This document shows positions 16,144 to 23,190 of a stretch of DNA of 64,000 bases, piece after piece. The position numbers and the translations under genes were made by a program. The DNA is from Kerstersia gyiorum (GTDB lineage: Bacteria; Pseudomonadota; Gammaproteobacteria; Burkholderiales; Burkholderiaceae_B). The stretch's first letter is position 1, and every line of letters begins with the position of its first letter. The stretch lies in assembly GCF_004216755.1 (NCBI RefSeq), contig NZ_SGWZ01000001.1, forward strand, positions 372,001 through 436,000, in the 5' to 3' direction. Below the pieces are notes generated by a model. It was not told where the DNA came from. It worked only from the letters and a program-made list of their open reading frames with translations, and did no database searches.

Positions 16144-16788
16144 TCAAAGGGTTGTGGCTTGTGTCTGGGCGATTGCTTGGGTGCTTGCAATAAACCGGGA
16201 GCGATCGCGTTCATGGTTGCGAGCCTGGAGGTGTTGCATCAACGGCCAGCGAGTCGATGTGGGAATTTTCTCTAGGTCAAGGGAGCAATCAGCCATCAGG
16301 CCAATAAGCTCTTCCGCCAAGTCTTTTGAGATGATTGGCGCATCGCCACTCGCTTCGCCGTGTGGATTGACGCGACCCTGTCCCGTTAAGAATCGTGCCT
16401 TGCGCAGCGCGGCTTCTTGGCGGTCAATGATGATCTCGATAGCACCGTAAATTTCGAGGCGCGTCTGATCGAGTGCAATCAGTTCGTCGATGCGCTCTTG
16501 CAATGCCTTTTGGTCAGGCTTCCCTTCACGCACCAAACCTTCGATTTCTGTGCGTACCTCGGTGCGTACTACGTCGGGCAGCATGGCCTGGAGTGCTTGG
16601 TTTTCAACACGCAGGCGGCGTGCGGCGCGTTCGGCATCCAGTTGCTGGTTCTCCAGAGCATCGACGTCGCCGCCGCTCTGCATCAGTGCCAGCAGCTCGG
16701 CGTCGAAGTCGCGTGCTTCGTGGGCGGCCTGTTCGGCCTTGATTTCTGCCAGCCGCGTGCGAATCTGGTCAGAGGTCATTTTCTTCAT
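16144..16788 (-). CDS. Coiled-coil phage/element protein (214 aa)
   Basis: ATG 16788 follows AAGGAGA by seven bases, a strong ribosome site, so a longer open frame to 17520 is rejected. Residues 1-130 are highly charged and helical with likely coiled coil (MTSDQIRTRLAEIKAEQAAH, EIEGLVREGKPDQKALQERI). The rest has IISKDLAEELIGLMADCSLD and ends QAIAQTQATTL. Its promoter region is the palindrome-repeat stretch at 16944-17067. Function unknown; a scaffolding or replication-accessory role cannot be decided. Confidence 0.7.
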   Translation of the reverse strand: MKKMTSDQIRTRLAEIKAEQAAHEARDFDAELLALMQSGGDVDALENQQLDAERAARRLRVENQALQAMLPDVVRTEVRTEIEGLVREGKPDQKALQERIDELIALDQTRLEIYGAIEIIIDRQEAALRKARFLTGQGRVNPHGEASGDAPIISKDLAEELIGLMADCSLDLEKIPTSTRWPLMQHLQARNHERDRSRFIASTQAIAQTQATTL

Positions 16789-16943
16789 GGTGGTTCTCCT
16801 TGGGCTGGCCCAATGGGTGAATCTGTAGGGTGTGGGTATGGAAAAAGTTGCGTTGTCGCGATGAGCTACCGGTGGGCCGCGTGTACTTTTCCCCCTATAG
16901 ATGCACTTCAATCTGGGCCATACAGATGGCTTATCTAGATACT

Positions 16944-17067
16944 GTACGAAGGCCGTATATGGGAGATGGCTTGGATTGGTGCACATAGATACGGCTGTCG
17001 TACTTATGGGGTGGCTCCATGTACGGCCACCGTATCTATGTGATGGCCCTATGTACGGCTGTCGTAC
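16944..17067. repeat. Four iteron-like imperfect palindromes (RTACGGC-N-CGTAY)
   Basis: Four 15-bp copies of roughly GTACGGCTGTCGTAC: 16944-16958 (diverged), 16989-17003, 17021-17035 and 17053-17067. Centre-to-centre distances are 45, 32 and 32 bp; 32 bp is about three helical turns. Copies 2 and 3 also form a 13-bp inverted repeat, CACATAGATACGG and its mirror. They fill the gap just after the winged-helix gene and before the coiled-coil gene, as expected for a replication origin or for operators. Confidence 0.75.
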
Positions 17068-17081
17068 ACATGAAATTGTTT

Positions 17082-17486
17082 TCACTCGGGGTGCCAGCGT
17101 GTGTAATCGCCGCGTGGCAAAGACTGCGGCCCTACGTCCATTTCCTCGTCGTGATCCAACGGCCACCAGCAGCATGCGTACCAGCTCGAAAGGTTTGGCA
17201 TTCGCCCCTGTCTGGTGCGGAAGATCAGGCTGCGGTCGATCAGTGCAACCAGAGCCTTGTTGAGGGTGTCCGGTGATTTCCACCCCCTGGACTCGTGCAT
17301 GTACTTCCAGCCTGCCAGTAGCCGACCGTTGTTCATTCCGGCGTACTGCGCGGCGATGTCCCACAGCAACTTGACCTCGTGCGCGCTGAGGGTCTTGTAT
17401 GCGACTGAGTCGAGCACCGACAGCGGCACCTGGATGAAGCGGCCAGGGTCGCGCCGCTCCTTCTTGAATTTGCTGCGGGTGGCCAC
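17082..17486 (-). CDS. Winged-helix DNA-binding protein, possible replication initiator
   Basis: 134 residues. GRFIQVPLSVLDSVAYKTLS followed by HEVKLLWDIAAQYAG and SPDTLNKALVALIDRSLIF has the layout of a winged-helix domain seen in small phage and plasmid replication proteins. The start is GTG 17486, immediately after the TGA of the preceding gene. Its 3' end abuts four 15-bp palindromes, which makes it a candidate for their binding protein. It is short compared with full Rep proteins and has no primase or helicase domain, so a regulator role is an alternative. Confidence 0.65.
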   Translation of the reverse strand: MATRSKFKKERRDPGRFIQVPLSVLDSVAYKTLSAHEVKLLWDIAAQYAGMNNGRLLAGWKYMHESRGWKSPDTLNKALVALIDRSLIFRTRQGRMPNLSSWYACCWWPLDHDEEMDVGPQSLPRGDYTRWHPE

Positions 17487-18029
17487 TCATCGGTCCCCGC
17501 CATCCACGTGTGCCAGCCATACGCGGGCGTCATTCGGATGCATCAGCCCTTGCTGAAAGCTGTCGCGGGCGCGCTCTTCGATGGTCTGTCGTGCCTCGGG
17601 CGTGAAGCGGTCCCAGAGCTTGAAGACGTCCTCAAAGGCGATGTGCGCGCCGTCTGTCGTGAGGATCATTTCCTGTGCTTCGGCTTGGCCCAGCGAGTCG
17701 GCCTGCCAGGATCGTGCAGCGACTTGGTAGCCCGCGGGCAGGGCCGCAAATCCGCTGTTGCAGAAGAGCGTCCATGCTGCGGCGTCATCGGGATGTAGAA
17801 GCCCGTTGGCCGCGTGTGCGGCGGCCTTGGCGAGCAGCGTTGTCTGAGCGGCAATATCGAATCGGTCAGGCACTTTAAGCGCCTCAGTGAAGGCGATACG
17901 GGCATTGCTGGCGATCAAGATGAAGGCAGGTTGCCCTGGATCTCCAAAGGTGTCGCCATGCCAGATCCAGGGCGCGCCTGCAATGCCAGAGGCCGGCTGG
18001 ATGATGTGGATTGGAGTGGTGGCGCTCAT
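17487..18029 (-). CDS. Unknown protein with an internal duplication (180 aa)
   Basis: GGAGG lies about seven bases before ATG 18029. Two related segments occur: RIAFTEALKVPDRFDIAAQT ending GLLHPDDAAAW (about residues 43-90), and HIAFEDVFKLWDRFTPEARQ ending GLMHPNDARVW (about 128-175). The shared pattern is IAF-x8-DRF then GL-HP-DA--W. No catalytic motif or family is recognised. It overlaps the previous gene by TGATG and touches the next, inside the tightly packed leftward operon. Confidence 0.65.
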   Translation of the reverse strand: MSATTPIHIIQPASGIAGAPWIWHGDTFGDPGQPAFILIASNARIAFTEALKVPDRFDIAAQTTLLAKAAAHAANGLLHPDDAAAWTLFCNSGFAALPAGYQVAARSWQADSLGQAEAQEMILTTDGAHIAFEDVFKLWDRFTPEARQTIEERARDSFQQGLMHPNDARVWLAHVDGGDR

Positions 18030-18409
18030 CAAGCAGCCTCCTTGAAAAGAATTTGGCTTTGGGTAAGCGCGTCGTTCATTGCCGCCACCAGGACGGGCCA
18101 TACTGCACGCAGACGGTCGGGTGTGATGATCCGTGGATCAATGACTACAGAGACCTGGCCGCCGTTGCGGTCGATCTCGTAGCCAGTGCCGTCGGGTGCT
18201 GCTTGGTATTGGTGGACCTGCAGGCACTCGTGTGCAGCTTCCAGGGCTGCAGTGACGCAATACAGCAGGCGCTGCGAACCGTTGGCGGGCTGATTAGCCT
18301 TGTGTGATGGGGATTGCAGTGTTACTTGATACGGCCAGCGACGATTGTCCAGAAAGACGCGCATAGGCCTGGTGGTGGTCAGCGCATTCATGGTGATGGC
18401 GTTGCTCAT
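18029..18409 (-). CDS. Unknown element protein (126 aa)
   Basis: ATG 18409 follows GGAGGAA. The protein starts MSNAITMNALTTTRPMRVFL and contains SQRLLYCVTAALEAAHECLQ and QVSVVIDPRIITPDRL; a small mixed alpha/beta protein with no recognised family. The TGATG overlap with the next gene and ATGA overlap with the preceding one indicate translational coupling in the operon. Confidence 0.6.
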   Translation of the reverse strand: MSNAITMNALTTTRPMRVFLDNRRWPYQVTLQSPSHKANQPANGSQRLLYCVTAALEAAHECLQVHQYQAAPDGTGYEIDRNGGQVSVVIDPRIITPDRLRAVWPVLVAAMNDALTQSQILFKEAA

Positions 18410-18828
18410 GCCGTTTCCTCCGCCAACCAATTACGCTCGGACTCCATCGTTGTCTGCCAGCAGTAGGACTCTCGAATCCCAAGATCGGCCAGGATCATTG
18501 CGTCCGCGATCGTATTCTGCAGGACGGCCTGTATCCTGCTTTGTTGCTTGAGTCCGTCATGAATGTTCTGAAAGAGAATCGCGCTTTGGCGGAACATATC
18601 CTTGGCCAGCTTCATTTGATCCAAGGCGGAGAGCAACCGGGATTGCGTATGCTTCAGACGCTTTTCCAGCGCCTCATAGTCAGCAAGGGGGACGGTAGGC
18701 TTTGCCTTGCGCTTGGCAACATGCTCACGCACGGCTGCGTTGATTTTTTGCTGCGAAACGCCGTCAATCAGCGCCGGCGGCATGCCAATCTGGGGAGAAG
18801 ACTGTGAAGTGGAGGTGGCGATATTCAT
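18406..18828 (-). CDS. Unknown coiled-coil element protein (140 aa)
   Basis: A soluble helical protein. After a serine-rich N-terminus and PALIDGVSQQKINAAVREHV there is a long helix, DYEALEKRLKHTQSRLLSAL, with heptad spacing, then MILADLGIRESYCWQTTMES. It overlaps its neighbours by four bases on both sides (ATGA). No family recognised; the position in the early operon fits a regulatory or replication accessory role, which is a guess. Confidence 0.6.
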   Translation of the reverse strand: MNIATSTSQSSPQIGMPPALIDGVSQQKINAAVREHVAKRKAKPTVPLADYEALEKRLKHTQSRLLSALDQMKLAKDMFRQSAILFQNIHDGLKQQSRIQAVLQNTIADAMILADLGIRESYCWQTTMESERNWLAEETA

Positions 18829-19064
18829 TGCACACCTCCGGCAATCAGTCGGGCCAAGCCTTCGGAAAACCCCTCGTTGAACAAGTAGCTTGCTGCAGCC
18901 GCTTCGGCTTCGTCCTGAATGTCGCGCACCAGCGCGGCACGAGCCGCATCGCGGTACTCAGCAGCGGATTTCATGGTCTGGGTGTACCAGGTGTGGGCAG
19001 CGATCCGACCCGCCTGGAAATCGGCGTCAGGAGCTGCTACGTCGGTGGTATGATTTGTGTGCAT
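18825..19064 (-). CDS. Unknown small element protein (79 aa)
   Basis: Starts MHTNHTTDVAAPDADFQAGR at ATG 19064, with AAGGGAA about eight bases upstream. Alanine-rich and helical (SAAEYRDAARAALVRDIQDE) and ends LFNEGFSEGLARLIAGGVQ. It overlaps the next gene by four bases. Second gene of the leftward early operon. No family recognised. Confidence 0.6.
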   Translation of the reverse strand: MHTNHTTDVAAPDADFQAGRIAAHTWYTQTMKSAAEYRDAARAALVRDIQDEAEAAAASYLFNEGFSEGLARLIAGGVQ

Positions 19065-19091
19065 TTCGGTTTCCCTTGCGCTCAATGGGGG

Positions 19092-19277
19092 TTACTGATC
19101 CAACGCCTCGCTGGCTGCTACCAGCGGGGCGTTTTCTTTTGCCGGTTCGCATGAGCGAGCCTGCGTTACCAATTGATCCAGTAGCCAGGTCATGGACCTG
19201 TCCTCTTTTTTCGCCTGGGCACTGAGCCATTGGTGATTGGCTGGTGTAAGGCGAGTCATAAACGTGATGCGCTTCAT
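19092..19277 (-). CDS. Ribbon-helix-helix (CopG/Arc-like) DNA-binding protein
   Basis: 61 residues; ATG 19277 is preceded by AGGAGG. MKRITFMTRLTPANHQWLSA followed by KKEDRSMTWLLDQLV is a ribbon-helix-helix fold: an N-terminal strand and two helices. It is the first gene of the leftward operon and is driven by the promoter at 19319-19346. It faces the Arc-type repressor gene across a 95-bp region with three operator-like repeats, so the two proteins may both bind there, as in Arc/Mnt-style switches. Confidence 0.72.
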   Translation of the reverse strand: MKRITFMTRLTPANHQWLSAQAKKEDRSMTWLLDQLVTQARSCEPAKENAPLVAASEALDQ

Positions 19278-19307
19278 CGGTCCTCCTGTATCGCGCTGTG
19301 CGTACAA

Positions 19308-19354
19308 AGCACGGTGCTATAGTAGCACGGTGCTTTATTGTGTCAAGCACTGTG
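19308..19354. promoter_or_regulatory. Three operator-like repeats AGCAC-G-GTGCT
   Basis: AGCACGGTGCT at 19308-19318 and 19324-19334 (identical, 16 bp apart), and a partial copy AGCACTGTG at 19346-19354. They overlap the -10, spacer and -35 flank of the leftward promoter and sit between two genes for ribbon-helix-helix proteins. These are likely operators for the divergent Arc-type repressor. Confidence 0.75.
19319..19346 (-). promoter_or_regulatory. Leftward sigma-70 promoter of the early operon
   Basis: On the minus strand, TTGACA (19346-19341) and TACTAT (19324-19319) are separated by 16 bases, near consensus. One operator copy lies in the spacer and another just after the -10, so a bound repressor would occlude polymerase. 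It drives the gene at 19277 and the overlapping genes behind it. Confidence 0.75.
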
Positions 19355-19372
19355 ATGCCTTACATTGCGCTC

Positions 19373-19636
19373 ATGGCACGCACAGATCCCCAAGTAAATT
19401 TCCGTATGCCGGCAGATCTGCGAGATCGGCTGGCGGAGGCGGCAAAACAGAGCAATCGCACTCTTACTGCAGAGTTGGTTGCTCGTCTTGAGGCAAGCTT
19501 CGCTGCTCCCGATGGCAACAGTCAGGAGAGTTTGCGTGTGGTTCTGGAGCAGCTTCAGCGGCAGCAGGCTACGCTGGAGGACGTGAGTGCGCAGATCAGC
19601 GTACTCACCCGCGCAAAGGGACTCAGCGGTAAGTGA
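19373..19636 (+). CDS. Arc family DNA-binding repressor
   Basis: 87 residues. MARTDPQVNFRMPADLRDRL followed by KQSNRTLTAELVARLE is the Arc/Mnt ribbon-helix-helix signature (P22 Arc family). The C-terminal extension, LRVVLEQLQRQQATLEDVSA, is a probable coiled-coil for oligomerisation. ATG 19373 gives the normal family start; an in-frame ATG at 19355 is possible and neither has a clear ribosome site. It is the only rightward gene in the element's control region, divergent from the early operon, with three shared operators: a likely maintenance repressor. Confidence 0.82.
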   Translation: MARTDPQVNFRMPADLRDRLAEAAKQSNRTLTAELVARLEASFAAPDGNSQESLRVVLEQLQRQQATLEDVSAQISVLTRAKGLSGK

Positions 19637-19657
19637 TATGGTTTGTCCTCGCATCGC

Positions 19658-19891
19658 TTACCTCTTCAATGTGTAGAGGGCGATGCCGTCATGCGGAAAG
19701 CCTTCGTCATCCCAAATGCTCACGCGCTCAGTGCTGATATTGAAGCCCAGGCGGCGCAGTTCACTGATGCGTGTAGGGCATTGATAGCACCCTAGTTTGC
19801 GCAGCTCATAGGACGTATGCGGGCGTAACAGCAGGGCCTTGATGATTCGCTGGCGCTGCGACTCGCTGGCGGAGGATTTCTGATTACGCAT
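19658..19891 (-). CDS. Small helix-turn-helix protein
   Basis: 77 residues starting MRNQKSSASESQRQRIIKAL. The segment RPHTSYELRKLGCYQCPTRI then SELRRLGFNIS has the shape of a winged-helix domain common in phage early regions, where it reads DNA through the ELRKLG helix. The gene overlaps the Rha gene by eight bases and converges on the Arc repressor gene 21 bp away. Regulatory role inferred. Confidence 0.65.
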   Translation of the reverse strand: MRNQKSSASESQRQRIIKALLLRPHTSYELRKLGCYQCPTRISELRRLGFNISTERVSIWDDEGFPHDGIALYTLKR

Positions 19892-20570
19892 GGCGGCCGC
19901 CCTCCAGCAAGGTCGTTCCCAGGCGCTGCAGCGCGTCCTTGGCTCTGATGTAGGCTTCCTTGTGATTGGCGGCGCCACGCATCGCAGAGCCGGCCAGGAA
20001 CTGCGCAGCAACCATCAGGGAGCGGCGGGGCAGATCCAGGGCGCCACGTTGGCCGGCCTCGATGCCGATGGCCTGATTCACCAGCTTGTTCACGTTCATG
20101 TGCACAAAGCGGGCATTCGGCGTCTGGCCAGCCAAGGCGCTGATTTCATTGTGGAGCGCGTGGTACGTGGGTAGGTACTCGGTGCGCGTCAGGTCTTGCG
20201 CCTGGCGGGCTTCTCGGAAGGCCTTCACCAGCCGAACTTTGAGTGCTCGCACCTTTGCGGTGTTGCGGCTATAGGTCAGCAGCAGGTAGCACTGGTCTTC
20301 GTTCAGGAGCGCGTATTTTTCAGGTTGGCCGCGGCCCGCGATTTCTCCGGTTTGAAACCGGAGTATTCCGAACTGGCGGAAATCATCAGAGTAATTGGCC
20401 AGCAGCTCACGGACGTTCTGATGTTTGTTGCCCAGGTGCTGGGCAAGCGCGCGGCTGTCAATGCGCGGTTCGTCCTTGACGGACTGCAGGATCAGCGCGG
20501 TATCATGCGGGCTGGTCGTCGGGGTCGCGCTCTGCCAGGAGTCGCGGCCCTTTTTCTCGGTCGTCGTCAT
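19884..20570 (-). CDS. Rha family phage regulatory protein
   Basis: 228 residues. The N-terminal 110 residues (DSRALAQHLGNKHQNVRELL, then EKYALLNEDQCYLLLTYSRN, then KVRLVKAFREAR) are a clear pRha domain, found in temperate phages and satellites. The C-terminal half (QTPNARFVHMNVNKLVNQAI, LDLPRRSLMVAAQF) is less familiar. Rha proteins were first linked to phage growth in hosts lacking IHF; they probably bind DNA. The gene lies three bases after AlpA, in the same leftward transcript. Confidence 0.85.
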   Translation of the reverse strand: MTTTEKKGRDSWQSATPTTSPHDTALILQSVKDEPRIDSRALAQHLGNKHQNVRELLANYSDDFRQFGILRFQTGEIAGRGQPEKYALLNEDQCYLLLTYSRNTAKVRALKVRLVKAFREARQAQDLTRTEYLPTYHALHNEISALAGQTPNARFVHMNVNKLVNQAIGIEAGQRGALDLPRRSLMVAAQFLAGSAMRGAANHKEAYIRAKDALQRLGTTLLEGGRHA

Positions 20571-20573
20571 GCC

Positions 20574-20870
20574 TCAGCCCTCCAGCTTGGGAGCGTTGGC
20601 AGCCTGCCAGCCTTGCGGGTCAGCCATCCAGGCGCGAATTTCCGACAAGCGCCAGCGGGTGCAGCGTTCGGTAATGCGTATGGGGGCGGGTAGCCGGCCG
20701 TCTTGGGCCAGCTTCCAGGGCCAGGAGCGTGATGCTCCAAGCAGGTGGGCGACTTCTTTATCAGTGATAAGCCGTTCGCCTACTTGATTGCTGTAGGCGT
20801 GTTGCACCGCTTCGATAGTTTGCTCAGTCGTGACTAAGCGCGGCTTTACTGGTGTTGATTGGTGTCGCAT
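20574..20870 (-). CDS. AlpA family transcriptional regulator
   Basis: 98 residues. RLITDKEVAHLLGASRSWPW followed by LAQDGRLPAPIRITERCTRW and RLSEIRAWM is the AlpA/excisionase-like helix-turn-helix. In P4-like satellites and PICIs, AlpA activates the integrase/excision genes and is the main induction switch. ATG 20870 is chosen; the open GTG further upstream has no support. It heads the AlpA-Rha-HTH transcript and lies beyond the orphan gene from the integrase. Confidence 0.86.
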   Translation of the reverse strand: MRHQSTPVKPRLVTTEQTIEAVQHAYSNQVGERLITDKEVAHLLGASRSWPWKLAQDGRLPAPIRITERCTRWRLSEIRAWMADPQGWQAANAPKLEG

Positions 20871-20947
20871 GTTGCATACCACGAAAGTTTATCGTGATAC
20901 GCATACTATGCACCGATAACATTAATTACTACCCGCAACCGCAAGAC

Positions 20948-21628
20948 TCACGCTTTGCGCAGGGCTTCCGCTTTGCGCAGGGCGGAAACAATCTCAGCAA
21001 TTTTTTTGTGCGATAAAGGGGCGACGTTGTCTTTAATGATTTGGTCAGCCGCCTTTTGTGCTGATAGTGCCGGGTCTATGTTCTTTCGCCAGTACTGTTC
21101 TATATCGGCGCGCATCCCATAATTTTCTTCGTGGCGTTTATGCGCCATGCGTGAGGCTGCATCTGTATTCGCCCCTTCCCCCTTTGGCGATGAGATAAAT
21201 ATCCCTGCCCAGTGTTGAGCTGATGCGGCATAACTCCATGCTAGGGCGCTACCTTTTTCCACTCGTTGCGCTTTTATTGCTTGCATCACAAAAGTACAAA
21301 TAAAACTAAGCACGAAAATCATTGAATTATTAATTGTTTTTTCGTCCTTTGCTTGCACTAGCGCAGTAAATTCGTCCACATCCTTATCCCCGTCTAAGTC
21401 ATCATCATCAAACCTAGGCAGAAAGAATGACTCCATAAAATAATCGTAAGGATCTATCTCCATTTCTTTAAGACGTGGGCCAAGCTGATCAATAAATCCT
21501 TCTAGAGCAATCATTAGGGCGTCCTCCGCCTCTGTTATGGGTGTTCTTTTTCCTCGCGGTGGTCGGAGGGACGCCTCCAATTTGCTGGAGTCTATTTGCA
21601 TGTTCGCATCGTCCAATACGTCGCCCAT
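20948..21628 (-). CDS. Unknown protein between AlpA and integrase (226 aa)
   Basis: No family recognised. An acidic middle (PRFDDDDLDGDKDVDEFTAL), a hydrophobic stretch (NNSMIFVLSFICTFVMQAIK) that could be a buried helix or one membrane segment, and a basic helical C-terminus (PLSHKKIAEIVSALRKAEAL). Lower G+C than its neighbours, which suggests separate acquisition. ATG 21628 or 21601 could be the start; neither has a strong ribosome site. The position between regulator and integrase is a common cargo slot for defence or fitness genes in satellites. Confidence 0.65.
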   Translation of the reverse strand: MGDVLDDANMQIDSSKLEASLRPPRGKRTPITEAEDALMIALEGFIDQLGPRLKEMEIDPYDYFMESFFLPRFDDDDLDGDKDVDEFTALVQAKDEKTINNSMIFVLSFICTFVMQAIKAQRVEKGSALAWSYAASAQHWAGIFISSPKGEGANTDAASRMAHKRHEENYGMRADIEQYWRKNIDPALSAQKAADQIIKDNVAPLSHKKIAEIVSALRKAEALRKA

Positions 21629-21805
21629 TGAATAGGTGCCGGCATCAGGCCGGTGGACGTTCCGGCTTTTCGGGGATCAGTCTAGATGCTGGCGTAAACC
21701 GTTGTATATCGCTATCTATTGTACTGGACGGATAAACAGTCTTGTGGTTGGTGCTGCCTGGCCCAGTAATGCAGGTACATCATTTCAGGTTTTGTCAGGT
21801 CTACA

Positions 21806-23017
21806 TTACGCCTTGCGATGCAGTTGCACCACATTGCCGCCCGCGCGTAGCGCATCCAGATAGTCAGCCCATACCTGCATCATGGCGCGTCGTTCCTTGA
21901 TGAATTTCGTCCGGTTGTAGGCCGCACCCAGGGCATCCGGCACCTTGTGTGCAAGTTGATGCTCGATCACTTCGGGTTTCTGTCCCAGCTCTTCATGCAA
22001 GATGGTGCGCGCCATCGCTCGAAAACCATGTCCGGTGATCTCGGTGCGCGTGTCGTAGCCCATCCTTCGCAGGGCGGCATTGATGGCCGCGCCGCTCATG
22101 GGCCGGGTAGGCGTCCGGCCACCAGGGAACAGGTAGCGTCCGTTGCCGGTCAGCGTGTGCAGGTCGCGCAGCACGGCCACGGCCTGGCGCGGCAGCGGGA
22201 CAAGGTGGTCTGTGTCGGTCTTGGTGACTCGGTAGCGCCATTCCGCACGGTCTAGGTCAATGTCTGCCCATTCAGCCGCGCGTAGCTCGCCAGGACGCAC
22301 GAATAGCATAGGGGCCAGTCGCAGGGCGCAGAGAACCGGAAAGGTGCCAGAGAAGCCCTCAAAGGCCCGCAGCATCTCGCCTACCTTGGCCGGGTCAGTG
22401 ATGGATGCGAAGTGCTGCTGCTTGGCTTGCGGGATTGCACCCACCAGGTCGCGGGCAGGGTCGCTCTTGCAGTAGCCCTCTTTGATGCCAAACCGAAAGA
22501 CGCGGCTGATTTCGCTGCGCGTCTTGTGGGCAGAGAATCGCACACCTCGGGCATCCATGCGTTTTAGGACGGCCAGGATTTCCGGCGCGTCGATCTCGGT
22601 AATAGGGCGCTTGCCCAGCCAGGAGAAAACATCGTTTTGCATCCGCGCCAGGGTGTGGTCGTGGGTGCTGGGCGAGACTTGCGATTGCCGCTCAGCGATC
22701 CAGGCTAGGGCGACGGCCTCAAAAGAGTTACTAGCGGCTAACAGGGAGGCGCGCTTGTCCGCTTTCTTTTGCTCGCTGGGGTCTATCCCACTGGCCAGTA
22801 GTTTGCGCGCGTCCTGGCATCGTTCGCGGGCGTCTGCCAGCCCGACTGTTGGATAGACACCTATCGCCAGCGTCTTGCGCTTGCCGCCGTAGCGGTAGTC
22901 CATACGCCAATACTTGCCGGTCTGGTTGACCAGCAAGTAGAGGCCGTCACCGTCCGTTAGCTTGCGGGCTTTGTCGGTAGGCTTAGCTTGGCGGCAGGCG
23001 GTATCTGTCAGCGGCAT
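21806..23017 (-). CDS. int: Tyrosine recombinase integrase (P4 type)
   Basis: 403 residues from ATG 23017 (MPLTDTACRQAKPTDKARKL, the standard start of P4-type integrases with the N-terminal DUF4102 arm-binding domain). The catalytic domain has Arg in LFVRPGELRAAEW, His-x-x-Arg in ITGHGFRAMAR, His in VIEHQLAH and the nucleophilic Tyr in LGAAYNRTKF. It catalyses integration into and excision from the 3' end of tRNA-Thr, which lies 174 bp away. TGACGGTA arm-type sites overlap its start codon and lie upstream, so integrase binding may autoregulate. Confidence 0.95.
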   Translation of the reverse strand: MPLTDTACRQAKPTDKARKLTDGDGLYLLVNQTGKYWRMDYRYGGKRKTLAIGVYPTVGLADARERCQDARKLLASGIDPSEQKKADKRASLLAASNSFEAVALAWIAERQSQVSPSTHDHTLARMQNDVFSWLGKRPITEIDAPEILAVLKRMDARGVRFSAHKTRSEISRVFRFGIKEGYCKSDPARDLVGAIPQAKQQHFASITDPAKVGEMLRAFEGFSGTFPVLCALRLAPMLFVRPGELRAAEWADIDLDRAEWRYRVTKTDTDHLVPLPRQAVAVLRDLHTLTGNGRYLFPGGRTPTRPMSGAAINAALRRMGYDTRTEITGHGFRAMARTILHEELGQKPEVIEHQLAHKVPDALGAAYNRTKFIKERRAMMQVWADYLDALRAGGNVVQLHRKA

Positions 23018-23024
23018 GACGGTA
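23017..23024 (-). repeat. Arm-type site overlapping the integrase start
   Basis: TGACGGTA on the plus strand (TACCGTCA on the minus) overlaps the ATG at 23017. Same octamer as the paired sites at 23070-23087 and at the distal end. Confidence 0.45.
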
Positions 23025-23069
23025 TTTTTCCCTGATTGGCTGGCGGTATCCGCCACATACCGCCAAAGA

Positions 23070-23087
23070 TACCGTCATGTGACGGTA
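23070..23087. repeat. Palindromic pair of integrase arm-type sites
   Basis: TACCGTCATGTGACGGTA, a perfect 18-bp palindrome made of two TACCGTCA octamers head to head, 53 bp upstream of the integrase start and about 110 bp from the att core. Matching octamers at 7279, 7888 and 7900 support arm-site function. Confidence 0.6.
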
Positions 23088-23126
23088 GCTGGCAAGGCAC
23101 TGCTGTAGACACTAGGAGGCAATAAA

Positions 23127-23157
23127 AAACCCGCAGAGTCAGGGCTGGTGCGGGTTT
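23127..23157 (-). terminator. Terminator downstream of tRNA-Thr, carried by the element
   Basis: AAACCCGC (23127-23134) pairs with GCGGGTTT (23150-23157); on the minus strand the stem is followed by a T-rich tail. It lies 33 bp past the tRNA 3' end inside the element, so it replaces the terminator separated from the tRNA by the insertion and shields the integrase gene from read-through. Copy in the remnant at 7748-7778. Confidence 0.8.
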
Positions 23158-23190
23158 GTATGCTGCTATGGACTGCTGGGAATACTTATT

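Noticed and set aside
16789..17520. Extension of the coiled-coil gene to a 458-codon frame
   Set aside because: It would overlap the winged-helix gene and the palindromic repeats; AAGGAGA before ATG 16788 sets the start.
20871..20947. Promoter/operator of the alpA transcript
   Set aside because: The gap is A+T-rich with a GCATA/TATGC inverted repeat and TATCG/CGATA arms, but no -35/-10 pair was good enough to call.
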